Of a DNA stretch of 64,000 bases, positions 33,664 through 42,786 are shown one piece after another. The notes beneath the pieces were generated by a model that worked only from the letters and a program-made list of their open reading frames with translations, was not told the origin of the DNA and did not search any database. How positions within the stretch are numbered: the first letter of the stretch is position 1; every line of letters begins with the position of its first letter. Both the position numbers and the translations under genes were made by a program. This DNA is from Polyangium fumosum (GTDB lineage Bacteria > Myxococcota_A > Polyangia > Polyangiales > Polyangiaceae): assembly GCF_005144585.1 (NCBI RefSeq), contig NZ_SSMQ01000048.1, positions 32,029-96,028 on the forward strand. The letters are read 5' to 3'.

Positions 33664-34521
33664 ATGAGCACGACGGAGCACACTGCTATCACCGCGCCGA
33701 ATCAGTTCGTCGAATCGAAGGGCCGGCGGCTCGCGTACCGATCCATCGGGACCGGCAAGCCGATCGTGTTTTGCACGCGGTTCCGCGGGAACATGGACGT
33801 CTGGGATCCGGCGTTCCTCGATGCCCTCGCGGCGCGTGGCTTCCAGGTCATCACGTTCGATTACAGCGGCCTCGGGCTCTCGACCGGCGAAAAGGATTAT
33901 TCGCCCTTCGCGCTCGCGAAGGACGCGAACGATTTGATCGAGGCGCTCGATCTGAAGGACGTGGTGATCGGCGGCTGGTCGCTCGGCGGGCTCGCCGCCC
34001 AGGTGGTGGTGGCCATGTATTCGGAGCGCCTGACCCACGCCGTCCTGCTCGGCACGTCGCCGCCCGGCCCGAACGTCAAGCTCGCGGAGCAGCTCTTTTA
34101 CGATACGGCGTCGAAGCCCGTGAACAGCTTCGAGGACGAAGTCATCCTGTTCTTCGAGCCGCGGTCGCAGGCGAGCCGGGAAGCCGCGCGCCGCTCGGCG
34201 GATCGTATCGCGCAGCGAACCGAGAATCGCAGCGTCCCCGTCCCCGCCGACTGGGCCGCGGCTCATATCGGCGACAAGCCGCAGAACCCGCTTTTCCCCG
34301 CCGAGCCCATCCTTCAGGCCTTGAAGACCACCACGTTGCCGATCTTGCACGTCGCCGGGGATCACGACATCATCTGCCCGGTCGAGAACTGGTACGCGCT
34401 GAACCAGGAGCTGCCGACGGCGCAGCTCTTGACCTACCCGCGCGCCGGCCACGGGCCGCAGCACGAGCACCCGGAAGCCACGGCCGAGCACATCGCGACG
34501 TTCGTGCGCAGCACGTCCTGA
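33664..34521 (+). CDS. Alpha/beta hydrolase
   Basis: A 285-residue hydrolase: nucleophile Ser106 in GGWSLGGLAA, acid in VAGDHDIICP and His in YPRAGHGPQHEHP. The first strand has CTRFRGNMDVWDP instead of the common HG oxyanion motif. It is cytoplasmic. It follows the previous hydrolase by 22 bp and precedes the isochorismatase-like gene by 14 bp, so the three are probably one transcript. The Trp next to the nucleophile suggests the epoxide-hydrolase/haloalkane-dehalogenase side of the fold, but the Ser nucleophile argues for an esterase. Confidence 0.88.
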   Translation: MSTTEHTAITAPNQFVESKGRRLAYRSIGTGKPIVFCTRFRGNMDVWDPAFLDALAARGFQVITFDYSGLGLSTGEKDYSPFALAKDANDLIEALDLKDVVIGGWSLGGLAAQVVVAMYSERLTHAVLLGTSPPGPNVKLAEQLFYDTASKPVNSFEDEVILFFEPRSQASREAARRSADRIAQRTENRSVPVPADWAAAHIGDKPQNPLFPAEPILQALKTTTLPILHVAGDHDIICPVENWYALNQELPTAQLLTYPRAGHGPQHEHPEATAEHIATFVRSTS

Positions 34522-34535
34522 AAGGGAGGCCCGCC

Positions 34536-35153
34536 GTGACCACGAAACTTTATGCGCCCGAATCGACGGGGCTGCTCTTCATCGACCCTTACAACGACTT
34601 CCTCAGCGAAGGCGGGAAGCTCTTTCCGCGCTTGAAGGGCACGATCGAGGCGAACAACGTCCTCGACCACCTGCGCCGGATCGTCGCCGCCGCGCGGGGC
34701 GCCGGCATTCGCCTGTTCGTCGTCCCGCACCACAAGGCCGAGCCGAACGATTTCGCGACCTGGAAGCACCCGACGCCGTATCAGCTCGGGGCGGCCAAGA
34801 TGCAAATCTTCGAGAAGGGCTCGTGGGGGGCCGAATGGCACCCGGATTTCGCGCCCAAGGACGGCGACGTCGTCATCAAGGAGCACTGGGCGCAGAACGG
34901 GTTCGCCAACACCGACCTCGACCATCAGCTCAAGCAGCACGGGATTGCGCGGGTGATCCTCATCGGCATGGTGGCGAATACGTGCGTCGAATCCACGGGG
35001 CGGTACGCGATGGAGCTTGGGTATCACGTCACGCTGGTGACGGATGCGACGGCCGCCTTCGAGCCCGCCATGTTGCACGCCGCCCACGTGTTCAATGCGC
35101 CGACGTTCGCGCACGCGATCGTGACCACGGCGGAGCTCCTGGCCGCGCTGTAG
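34536..35153 (+). CDS. Isochorismatase-family cysteine hydrolase
   Basis: A 205-residue enzyme of the isochorismatase-like superfamily with the catalytic triad Asp17 (LLFIDPYND), Lys in VVIKEHWAQNGF and Cys in VANTCVESTGRYA. These enzymes hydrolyse amides such as nicotinamide or carbamates, or the vinyl ether isochorismate. The GTG start follows GGGAGG. Context with two esterases suggests catabolism or detoxification of a small ester or amide. Confidence 0.9.
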   Translation: MTTKLYAPESTGLLFIDPYNDFLSEGGKLFPRLKGTIEANNVLDHLRRIVAAARGAGIRLFVVPHHKAEPNDFATWKHPTPYQLGAAKMQIFEKGSWGAEWHPDFAPKDGDVVIKEHWAQNGFANTDLDHQLKQHGIARVILIGMVANTCVESTGRYAMELGYHVTLVTDATAAFEPAMLHAAHVFNAPTFAHAIVTTAELLAAL

Positions 35154-35301
35154 GACGGGCGGGAAGGCGTCCATGGTGGTGCGCCGCCATGGACGCCCGC
35201 TCGCCTCCCGCCGATACTGCCGTGATGCGACACGGCGCACGAAACAAATCGGACAGGCGAATCACGGACGCGAACGTCGCGCGGCGAAGCGGGAGGCGCG
35301 C

Positions 35302-36243
35302 GTGAGCCGCTTTGTGGAGGCCGAGGCGTTCGTCGTCGTCGTCGACGAGGGCAGCTTCACGGGCGCGGCGAAGCGGCTCGGCGTGACGAAGTCGTATGCG
35401 AGCAAGCTCGTGTCACGGCTCGAGGACCGGCTCGGCGTGCGCCTCCTGCATCGGAGCACGCGCGCGCTTTCGCTCACGGACCCGGGCCGGACGTACTTCG
35501 AGCGCTGCACCGAGGTGATGCGCGCGCTCGAAGAGGCGGAGGACGTCACCACGGAGCTCCAGACGAAGCTCGTCGGGAAGATCCGGATCACGCTGCCGAC
35601 GACGCTGGGGGCCTACCATTTCATGGGGCCGCTCGCCGAGCTGAAGGCGCGGCATCCGGGGCTCCTCCTGGACGCGGTGTTCCTGGATCGGCACGTGGAC
35701 CTCTTGGCCGAGGGGTTCGACCTCGCGATTCGCGTCGGCGACCTGCCGGAGACGAGCCTCGTCGCGCAGCGGCTCGCGACCGCCGAGATGGTGCTTTGCG
35801 CGTCCCCCGCGTACCTGGAACGGCGGGGCGCCCCGCGCGAGCCGGAGGATCTCGCCGCGCACGAATGTCTGAGTTATGCGTACCATGCGCTGCCGACCTC
35901 GTGGGAGCTCGCGAGCGGGGCGCGGCAGGCGCAGATCAAGGTCTCCGGCTCGCTCACCACGAACAGCGGGCAAATGCTCGTGGAGGCGGCTTGCCGGGGC
36001 GTCGGCATCATCTTCGTGCCCGTGTTCCACGCGGCGAGCCAGCTCCGCGACGGCCGGCTCGTCCGGGTCCTGCCGGGGTGGCGGCGCCCTTCGCCCGTCC
36101 CGATCCACGCGCTTTATCCCGCGGCGCGGCACGTGTCGGCCAAAGCGCGCGTCGTCGTGGAGTTCTTCAAGGATCTCCTGCGCACGCCGCCGTGGGCGGG
36201 CTGGGAGACGCCCGCGGCGAATCAGGGCGAGAGATCGTCGTAG
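35302..36243 (+). CDS. LysR-family transcriptional regulator
   Basis: A 313-residue regulator. N-terminal winged HTH (about 5-60, FVVVVDEGSFTGAAKRLGVTKSYASKLVSRLE) and a periplasmic-binding-like effector domain with the DGFDLAIRVG-type motif EGFDLAIRVGDLPETSLVAQRL. GTG 35302 follows GGGAGG; the frame stays open upstream to 35173 without domain content. It lies 148 bp after the hydrolase/isochorismatase genes on the same strand and may control them. Its 3' end overlaps the convergent metallo-beta-lactamase-fold gene by 22 bp. Confidence 0.9.
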   Translation: MSRFVEAEAFVVVVDEGSFTGAAKRLGVTKSYASKLVSRLEDRLGVRLLHRSTRALSLTDPGRTYFERCTEVMRALEEAEDVTTELQTKLVGKIRITLPTTLGAYHFMGPLAELKARHPGLLLDAVFLDRHVDLLAEGFDLAIRVGDLPETSLVAQRLATAEMVLCASPAYLERRGAPREPEDLAAHECLSYAYHALPTSWELASGARQAQIKVSGSLTTNSGQMLVEAACRGVGIIFVPVFHAASQLRDGRLVRVLPGWRRPSPVPIHALYPAARHVSAKARVVVEFFKDLLRTPPWAGWETPAANQGERSS

Positions 36244-37277
36244 GTGCTCGGCACGTTCACGGTCGTATGGATCCAGTCCCAGATCGCGTACCCCTTGAAC
36301 GACTCCATCGTGACGGACATGACGGCCTCGTCCTTGGTTTTTCCGCTGGATACGGCGGCGCCGACCTCGGTGACGAGGGTGCCGAGGTAATCGATCGCGA
36401 AATCGAAGCCGTCGACGGTCACCGGCCTTCCGTGCCCCGGGACGACGATGGCGTCGGCGGGGAGCGAGGCTTTCACGTCGGCGAGCGTCATCCCCGTCTC
36501 GGCCGCGTGGCCGGCGAGCAGCCAGGGGACCGCGGGTTTTTCGGCGACGAGCGCATTGCCCGTCCAGAGGACCTTCGCGCTCGGGACACGCACGAAGAGA
36601 TCCCCGCCGGTCTGCGCGAACCCGTGGTACCGGGCCTCGACGGTCACGCCGCCCAGATCGATCGTCCACGGCGCGCCGTCCTTCACGAGGATATCAGCGG
36701 CCACCGCTTTGAGCTCGTCGAGCCCCTGATCCGCGCCGAAGTTCGCCTCCATGAAGGCGACGTCCTCCTCGAAGTGCTCCGCGATCTCCTTGGCCGTGCG
36801 CTCGTGCTGCACGATGTGCACGCCGCTCGGGAGGAACGTGTTGCCGAAGCTGTGATCCCCGTGGCTGCTCGTGTTGACGACGTATCGAATGGGCTTGTTG
36901 GTCTCTTTCCGGACGAGGTCCACGACCTGGCAGAAGAGCTGCCGGTTGATCATGCTCTCGACGAGGAGCACCGAATCCGCGCCGACGACGAACCCGCCGC
37001 TCGTCGCGAGAGGGATGCCCATCGGGGCATGGGCGTCCGCTTTCTCGTCGTAAATCACGAAGACGCCCGGCGCGAGCTCTTGCGAGGCGAGGCGAATGGC
37101 CTTCGGCGTCCAGACGTACATCGGGTTGGGGTCGGTGAGGGTGAATTCTTGCCCCTCACAAGCCGTGAAGCCCTGGGGCACCTCGGCGGGCGGCGTGCCC
37201 TCCGGGGGCGAGGCGTCGCTGCAGCCGGCAGCGGCGAGACCCACGACGAACCATGCCATCATCGAGCGCTTCTTCAT
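36222..37277 (-). CDS. Metallo-beta-lactamase-fold lipoprotein with degenerate metal site
   Basis: A 351-residue lipoprotein: signal MKKRSMMAWFVVGLAA and lipobox AAGC. The MBL fold is clear (GGFVVGADSVLLVES, VVNTSSHGDHSFGN, AIVVPGHGRPV). Canonical HxHxDH reads SSHGDH, so the first His is Ser. The second His ligand (HTxGD in relatives) reads QTGGD, and the bridging Cys/Asp position has TGN. The final His in VPGHGRP is kept. Zinc binding is therefore doubtful or limited to one site. Beta-lactamase or lactonase function should not be assumed. Confidence 0.85.
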   Translation of the reverse strand: MKKRSMMAWFVVGLAAAGCSDASPPEGTPPAEVPQGFTACEGQEFTLTDPNPMYVWTPKAIRLASQELAPGVFVIYDEKADAHAPMGIPLATSGGFVVGADSVLLVESMINRQLFCQVVDLVRKETNKPIRYVVNTSSHGDHSFGNTFLPSGVHIVQHERTAKEIAEHFEEDVAFMEANFGADQGLDELKAVAADILVKDGAPWTIDLGGVTVEARYHGFAQTGGDLFVRVPSAKVLWTGNALVAEKPAVPWLLAGHAAETGMTLADVKASLPADAIVVPGHGRPVTVDGFDFAIDYLGTLVTEVGAAVSSGKTKDEAVMSVTMESFKGYAIWDWIHTTVNVPSTYDDLSP

Positions 37278-37426
37278 GGCGTTTTCCCTCCACGCGAGAA
37301 CGACCGAGGACGAGGATGGATCGCCCCGCGCGGCACGAGAAGCTCGCCCCGAGGACAAGGACCGTTGCCTGACGATGCACAATCGGGGGCGCCGCGGGCC
37401 GCGGGCGAGGCCACGAGGGCCGCGCT

Positions 37427-40060
37427 TCAGTAGGCCTTTTCGGAGAGCTCCGACGCGGGATATCCCACGCCGGCCCGGTGGTAGAGGGCCGGGCCCGTAT
37501 TCTCCAGCAGGCACTCCCGCGTCCAGCCGACCTCGATCAGGAAGCTGCCCCAGAGCTTGCGGCTCTTGTCGTCCGCGAGCAGATCCGAGCGCTGGAAATG
37601 CCACCACTCCATTCCGATCGGCTGCCCCGGCGCCGGCACCGTGACCGCGTCGCCCGGCAGGATGAGCACGCTCGCCGTCCCGCTCGCCGTGTCCGCGGGC
37701 GGCGTGTATCCAATCTCGAAGATCGGGCTGAGCGTCACCGTCCAGCTCGACGTCTTTGGCTTGGCCGAGGGCACCGTCGCCCCCGTGGCTTGCGTGACGT
37801 TCTGGTTCGTGGGCGCCTGCTGCTCCAGCGCTTGGGGCCGCTCCTCGATGTACTTCGCCCACGCCGCGCCCGATTGCACCGGCGGCTGCGATTCATCGGA
37901 GACGACCCCGTAAAACAGCTTGTCTCCGTAGTCGCGGAGCTTCGCCGCCACCTTCTTCGCGTCCTCGATCTTCGCGGCCGACCAGGAGAGCGTCACCGTG
38001 ACCTGCGGCGTATTCGTCTTGACGCTCTTGGCGATCTCCTTTTTCGCGTCCTTCAGCGTGCCGGCCCATCGGCGCATGAAATCGGCGTCGAGCGCGGGCA
38101 CGGTCGACGTGAGCTTCGTCGATTTTCCGCGCGAGATCGTCACGACGTCGTCGTCCGTTTTGCTCGTCTTCGCCTTGTCGAGCGCGTCGGCGAGCGTGAC
38201 GAGCTCGGTCGCCTTGACCGTCTTCGTCGTCTGGCCCCAGCCCGACTTGAACGAGCTGATGCGGCCGAGGCGCAGGAGCTCAGAGGCCGCGGTGAGGTCG
38301 AGGTACGCCCCGTAGTCGCCCGCGGACGTCGCGCTGCCCGGCTCGTGCTCGGCGAAGAACTCGGACGCCGTCATCGTGGCGCCCTTGATCCCGCCTTCCG
38401 GGTGCCACGCGTCGTACATCCACCGCTCGATCGAGGCCCGGTAATACTTCGTGAAAAAGCCTGTGGGGTTCGACTGGATGTCGGCGAGGAGCTTGTCGAT
38501 CGCCGGCAGGAGCATCGCCGCCGCGATGGGCGTCTTCGCTTGCGTGTCCCGCAGCGCCGCGAGCCGCTCCACGATCGGCGCCGCGTGCGCCGCCGCGTCG
38601 GCCGCGCCGGGGAGGGATTGCTTGGCCGAGCCGTGGAGCCGCCATCGGACGCGGCCGTCCGCGACTTCGCGTGTATAGGCGACGGGCCAGCCGGAGACCG
38701 TGTCCACGAAGCCACTCGCGATGCCGAGATCCATGGCGAGGCCCGTCTTGTGGATGGATCGCGCGCTGCGGCCATACCCGGCCTTGCCGATGTCGACCTG
38801 CGCGCTGCGGAACGTGTGGTTCACGCAGATCCCGTGCTCGAAGCCGAGCGCCTTCACGAGCTCGCTCCAGCCGTGCAGCGATTGCGCCGCCTCGGGGCGC
38901 ATCCAGTTGAGCCAGCCGCGTGGATCGATCATCGAGACGAGGATCGCCCCCGGCTTGCGCAGGCCTTGCGTGAGCCAGGTCTTGATCGCCTTGCCCGTCG
39001 CCTCCGTGACCACGCCGTCGGTCGCGTCGGGCTTGTCGGCCGGCGCCGCGATTTCGCTGCCGTCGAGGTAGGCCCACGCATTCGCGATGTTCGTGGCGGT
39101 CTTCACGTCGGCCTGCTCGGCCTTGATCTTGCCGTCGAGCGTGATCTTTTGTTGTTTCTGGTCCTCGGTCAGCGCCTTCTGCTTCTTCAGCGCCTTGACC
39201 TCCGCCTGCATCGCGGAGAGCGCGCCGCGATCGACCTTCGGCGCGAAGTTCGCCCCGTAATCGACATACGCCGCGTGCGGGCCGGAGGCGCCGCCGCCAT
39301 TCACCTTGAACGCCTGCGACCGGGCGTCCTGCTGATAACGGTAGACCGCGTTCATCGTGCGGACGTCGAAGATCCCGTCGTTCACGCCGCCGGATTTGTC
39401 GGAATCCGTGCCCGCGTCGGGCAGGTAGGGGAAGTTCGACGTGCCCACGATGTACCGGAGCGCGCCGAGGTGCGCTTGCAATCGCTGCACCTGCTTTTTT
39501 ACGGGCTCGCACGCCGCAAAAGGCATGTCGCGGAAGAGGACCCACCCCTCGTAGAGATCCGCGCCGGCGGGCAAGAGGCCTTTGGCTTCCTCGGGCACCT
39601 CCAGCGTCGGCGCGTCCGCGCGCACGGTGAGCGCCTTGGGCTCTCCGAACGCCGCCGATCCCGCGTTGATCTCGGCCTCGATCCGCTGCGCGAGCGCGAG
39701 GCTCGGGTGCTGGATCAAATACACGTCGTACGATTGCCCTTGCTGGAGTTTGTACGCGTCGGCCACTTGATCAAAACACGCGGGCGTCGCGTGATCGATC
39801 GGCGGGCCGAGGTACCCCGTCGCGTCCGTCATGCCGAGCACGTAGGACGGCACGGGGCCGGACGGCGTCTCCTCGCTCCGGAACATCGCGGAGAGCTTGG
39901 CCCCGATCGTGGGATCCGATGGTTTCGGCGGGGTTTTGCGAAAGAGGACGAAGAGGTTCGGCAGGACGTGCCCGGCGGCGCAAGCGACCTTCGTGATCTT
40001 CAGCGTCGGGACGCAATACGTCGTCACGCCGCCGCCCGAGGTTCCGCCGTCGCCGCTCAT
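37427..40060 (-). CDS. Large protein with split M15 D-Ala-D-Ala-carboxypeptidase-like site, putative wall-targeting effector
   Basis: An 877-residue protein without signal peptide. The first half includes a peptidoglycan-binding-like stretch (GIFDVRTMNAVYRYQQDAR) and a Lys-rich coiled segment (about 270-310). M15/VanY zinc motifs are present: SIHKTGLAMDLG (His about 435, Asp about 442) and GMEWWHFQ (about 817). In ordinary M15 enzymes these motifs lie under about 100 residues apart; here about 370 residues intervene. The Cys-containing N-terminus (YCVPTLKITKVACAAGHV) is unrecognised. The gene overlaps the 163-residue protein gene by four bases (ATGA). With the LysM gene upstream it resembles type VI or other contractile-system effector modules; no VgrG or sheath gene is present here. 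Confidence 0.75.
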   Translation of the reverse strand: MSGDGGTSGGGVTTYCVPTLKITKVACAAGHVLPNLFVLFRKTPPKPSDPTIGAKLSAMFRSEETPSGPVPSYVLGMTDATGYLGPPIDHATPACFDQVADAYKLQQGQSYDVYLIQHPSLALAQRIEAEINAGSAAFGEPKALTVRADAPTLEVPEEAKGLLPAGADLYEGWVLFRDMPFAACEPVKKQVQRLQAHLGALRYIVGTSNFPYLPDAGTDSDKSGGVNDGIFDVRTMNAVYRYQQDARSQAFKVNGGGASGPHAAYVDYGANFAPKVDRGALSAMQAEVKALKKQKALTEDQKQQKITLDGKIKAEQADVKTATNIANAWAYLDGSEIAAPADKPDATDGVVTEATGKAIKTWLTQGLRKPGAILVSMIDPRGWLNWMRPEAAQSLHGWSELVKALGFEHGICVNHTFRSAQVDIGKAGYGRSARSIHKTGLAMDLGIASGFVDTVSGWPVAYTREVADGRVRWRLHGSAKQSLPGAADAAAHAAPIVERLAALRDTQAKTPIAAAMLLPAIDKLLADIQSNPTGFFTKYYRASIERWMYDAWHPEGGIKGATMTASEFFAEHEPGSATSAGDYGAYLDLTAASELLRLGRISSFKSGWGQTTKTVKATELVTLADALDKAKTSKTDDDVVTISRGKSTKLTSTVPALDADFMRRWAGTLKDAKKEIAKSVKTNTPQVTVTLSWSAAKIEDAKKVAAKLRDYGDKLFYGVVSDESQPPVQSGAAWAKYIEERPQALEQQAPTNQNVTQATGATVPSAKPKTSSWTVTLSPIFEIGYTPPADTASGTASVLILPGDAVTVPAPGQPIGMEWWHFQRSDLLADDKSRKLWGSFLIEVGWTRECLLENTGPALYHRAGVGYPASELSEKAY

Positions 40061-40548
40061 CGCTCACCCTCTTCGAAATAGCCGTCGTTGACGTCCACGA
40101 ACTCGCCGAGCTCTTCCTCGTCCGGCGCCTCCTCGGGCAGATCCTCCGCGGGATCCTCGGCCTTGTCCTCGGCGACGCTCTCGGGTTCGGTGCCGAGTTT
40201 TTGGTCGCCGAGGAACGCCCCCTCTTTCGAGACGACGAGCCCCGTCACGACGTCGAGCCATTTCTCGGCCCCGATCCGCACCGAGATACGATACACGCCC
40301 GGCGGCACCAGGCGGAACGTGTAAAGGACGATCCGCTTGTCGGGATCGGGCTTCGCGTCCGCGTCGCTCGCGAGGAGGATCTTTTCGAAATGGCCGTCCT
40401 CGCCTTGCAGACGGACTTCGTCGTCCTGGAGCGGATCCCCATCGAGATCCATCTCCAGGGGGACCGTCAGATCCACGCCGGAGAGGACGATCGTGTTGAA
40501 ATCCTTGCCCCGGGGGTTGCCGAGCGCGACGTCGTGGGTTCGCTCCAT
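40057..40548 (-). CDS. Small acidic protein of the LysM-M15 operon
   Basis: A 163-residue cytoplasmic protein I do not recognise. The first 105 residues look like a beta-sandwich (VDLTVPLEMDLDGDPL, RIVLYTFRLVPPGVYRISVRIG), as in PEGA/carboxypeptidase-regulatory-like folds. The C-terminal 45 residues are a low-complexity acidic tail (AEDKAEDPAEDLPEEAPDEEE). It sits between the LysM and the M15 genes, coupled to the latter. An adaptor, immunity or chaperone role is possible but unsupported. Confidence 0.7.
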   Translation of the reverse strand: MERTHDVALGNPRGKDFNTIVLSGVDLTVPLEMDLDGDPLQDDEVRLQGEDGHFEKILLASDADAKPDPDKRIVLYTFRLVPPGVYRISVRIGAEKWLDVVTGLVVSKEGAFLGDQKLGTEPESVAEDKAEDPAEDLPEEAPDEEELGEFVDVNDGYFEEGER

Positions 40549-40569
40549 CGTGCGTGCCTTTGGCCTCCG

Positions 40570-41211
40570 TCAGGAGCCGTGTTTTTCTTCGAGCTTCTTT
40601 TTCGTCGTGTCGTCGAGCTTGCCCGTGACGTCGAGCTTCTCGTCGTGCTGGAAGAGCGCGAGCGCCATGCGGGTGCGTTTGCCGAGGACGCCGTCCGCCG
40701 GGCCGGGATTGTATCCGAGGTTCGAAAGCCGCCCCTGCGCACCGGAGAGGCCCCCGTCCGCCGCGTCGAGCGGGTTCAGGTGCCCGAGCCGGAGGTGGAT
40801 CACGCGCCCCGCGATCGTGAGCGTTCCCGTGGTCTCGGAGACGGGGACCTTTTGTGCGAGCAAGCCGTCGCCATCGGTCTTGCCCTCGTGTTTTTCGCCG
40901 CCGACGTCGAGCACGTACGCCTCGCCCGCGAGCGGCTTGCCGTCGTGGCCTTCGAGCTTGAGGCGCAGCTCCTTCTTCGGCCGGCGCAGGCGGAATCGAT
41001 GGAGCTTGCCCGTCGCGAGGCCCTCCTCGACCTTGAGGCCCTTGTCGGGGATCACGATGCGATCGCCGGGCTCGAGCACGTTCGGGTTCGCGCGTTTCTT
41101 CTTCAGCTCGGCGTTGTCGGGGTGATCGTAGAGGACCCGATAATCACCGAAGCCATACCGCGCGGCGATCTTCGAAAAACACTCGCCTTGCTGGACGACG
41201 TGGATCGGCAT
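40570..41211 (-). CDS. LysM - peptidoglycan-binding-domain protein
   Basis: A 213-residue protein without signal peptide. N-terminal LysM (HVVQQGECFSKIAARYGF...RANPNVLEPGDRIVIPDKG), a middle beta domain and a C-terminal PG_binding_1 domain (AQGRLSNLGYNPGPADGVLGKRTRMALALFQ). The LysM variant with an HPDNAELKKKRANPNVLEPGD stretch is the kind commonly found beside VgrG/PAAR genes in proteobacteria and myxobacteria. It is first of three genes and divergent from the kinase at 41422. It probably anchors the complex to peptidoglycan. Confidence 0.85.
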   Translation of the reverse strand: MPIHVVQQGECFSKIAARYGFGDYRVLYDHPDNAELKKKRANPNVLEPGDRIVIPDKGLKVEEGLATGKLHRFRLRRPKKELRLKLEGHDGKPLAGEAYVLDVGGEKHEGKTDGDGLLAQKVPVSETTGTLTIAGRVIHLRLGHLNPLDAADGGLSGAQGRLSNLGYNPGPADGVLGKRTRMALALFQHDEKLDVTGKLDDTTKKKLEEKHGS

Positions 41212-41381
41212 GGTTTTCAAGCTCGCAAGCGGACGGGCGAGGCGTTCCACGGTATCACGCCCCCGTCTCCGTCGTAAACGTCCGGGGGATGTAATCCGCC
41301 CCGCGTGGCCCCACGTTATCGTCAGGCGGAGCGGAAGGCGTGTGTCAGGAGACCTCTGGTGCGAACGGCCTGTCGCACCGC

Positions 41382-41409
41382 TTGTACAGGACGGGGAAAA
41401 CATTGTAAG
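41382..41409 (+). promoter_or_regulatory. Possible sigma-70-type promoter of the kinase operon
   Basis: TTGTAC at 41382-41387 and TGTAAG at 41404-41409 with 16 bases between, 12 bp before the kinase start. Matches are partial, so this is weak; a start only 12 bp downstream would leave almost no leader. Confidence 0.2.
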
Positions 41410-41421
41410 GGATGTTGAGGC

Positions 41422-42786
41422 ATGCAGACCTTGCCGGTGATGCACGACGCGGACACCGAGCCGCTCGATGACGCGGTGACGCGTCGTGTGCAGGCGCGCG
41501 TCGGCACGGTGCTGCGAGCCAAGTGGCGCATCGATCGCGTGCTCGGGATCGGCGGCATGGCCGCGGTCTACGAGGGCACCCACCGCAACGGCAAGCGCGG
41601 CGCCATCAAGATGCTCCACCTCGAGCTCTCGGTGGATCCCGAGGCGCGCGCGCGCTTCCTCCGGGAAGGCTACGTCGCGAACAACGTGGGCCATCCGGGC
41701 GCCGTGAGCGTGCTCGACGACGACGTGGCCGAAGACGGCTCGGTCTTCGTCGTGATGGAGCTGCTCGAAGGCAAGACCGTGGACGCGCTCGCCGAGCAGA
41801 GGCCCACGCGGCGCCTCGGGATCACCGAGGCGCTGCGCCTCGCCGATCAGCTCCTCGACACGCTCGCCGCCGCGCACGACAAGGGGATCGTGCACCGCGA
41901 TCTGAAGCCCGAGAACCTGTTTTTGACGAAGGACGGCGCGCTGAAGGTGCTCGACTTCGGGCTCGCGCGGATGCGCGAGATGCAGTCCAACGCGAAGATG
42001 ACGAAGACGGGCAACGCCATGGGCACGCCCGCGTTCATGCCGCCGGAGCAGGCCCTCGGCGAGTGGAACCGCGTCGACGCGCGCTCGGATCTGTGGGCCG
42101 TGGGCGCGTCGCTCTTCACGTTGATGACGGGCCGCCTCGTACACGACGCGCCCACGCTGAACCAGCTCCTGCTGAAGGCGATGACGCAGGCGCCCGCGCC
42201 GATCCGCACGGTCTTGCCGGGTTTGCCCGCGGAGGTGGCGGAGGTCGTCGACAAGTCGCTCGCCTTCGACATGAACGCGCGTTTTCAGGATGCGCGCGGC
42301 ATGCAAGCCGGCGTGCGCAAGGCGATCGCGTGGCTCGACAAGCACGGCGAGCCGCAGAACCTCGTGCCCGTCGCGTCGCTCGGCACGACGAGCCCCGGCG
42401 CGGTCGACAGCCAGATGGTCACGCTGAAGCGGGATCCCACGGCGCCGATGGCCGCGCCCGCGCGCCCCTCGCGCTTGGCCATGATCGCGCTCTCGCTCGG
42501 CACGCTGGTGCTCGGCGGCGTGGTCGCATTCTTCGTGTTCGGGGGTTCGTCCGGGGAGACGCCGGGGCCTGGGCCGGTGGCGTCGTCGAGCGCGGGCAGC
42601 GCGCGCGTGGAGGCCCCAGCGCCGAGCGCGACGCCGTCGGTGGCGCCGATCGCGCCGATCGAGCCGGCGCGCGTGGCGATCGAGGACGCGGGCGCTCCGC
42701 CGCCCGTCCCGTCGGTGACGGCGAGCGCCGTCAAAAAGGGGCCGAGCGTGAAGAGCGGGGCGGATTTCGGCGAGTGGGGGAAATGA
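41422..42786 (+). CDS. Membrane-anchored Ser/Thr protein kinase
   Basis: A 454-residue kinase with a complete catalytic set: Gly loop LGIGGMAAVYEG, Lys63, HRDLKPEN (Asp160), DFG (Asp178) and APE-like PPEQ. After the kinase domain (about 33-310) comes a Pro/Ala linker, one membrane segment (about 350-375, LAMIALSLGTLVLGGVVAFFVF) and a low-complexity Pro/Ala/Ser tail outside. It is the first gene of a run whose next gene overlaps by four bases (ATGA), so kinase and secreted TPR-like protein are co-translated. Confidence 0.93.
   Translation: MQTLPVMHDADTEPLDDAVTRRVQARVGTVLRAKWRIDRVLGIGGMAAVYEGTHRNGKRGAIKMLHLELSVDPEARARFLREGYVANNVGHPGAVSVLDDDVAEDGSVFVVMELLEGKTVDALAEQRPTRRLGITEALRLADQLLDTLAAAHDKGIVHRDLKPENLFLTKDGALKVLDFGLARMREMQSNAKMTKTGNAMGTPAFMPPEQALGEWNRVDARSDLWAVGASLFTLMTGRLVHDAPTLNQLLLKAMTQAPAPIRTVLPGLPAEVAEVVDKSLAFDMNARFQDARGMQAGVRKAIAWLDKHGEPQNLVPVASLGTTSPGAVDSQMVTLKRDPTAPMAAPARPSRLAMIALSLGTLVLGGVVAFFVFGGSSGETPGPGPVASSSAGSARVEAPAPSATPSVAPIAPIEPARVAIEDAGAPPPVPSVTASAVKKGPSVKSGADFGEWGK

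Noticed and set aside
37478..40081. An 867-codon plus-strand frame opposite the M15 gene
   Set aside because: Shadow of the M15-like gene in GC-rich DNA; the translation is Arg/Val-rich without any motif.
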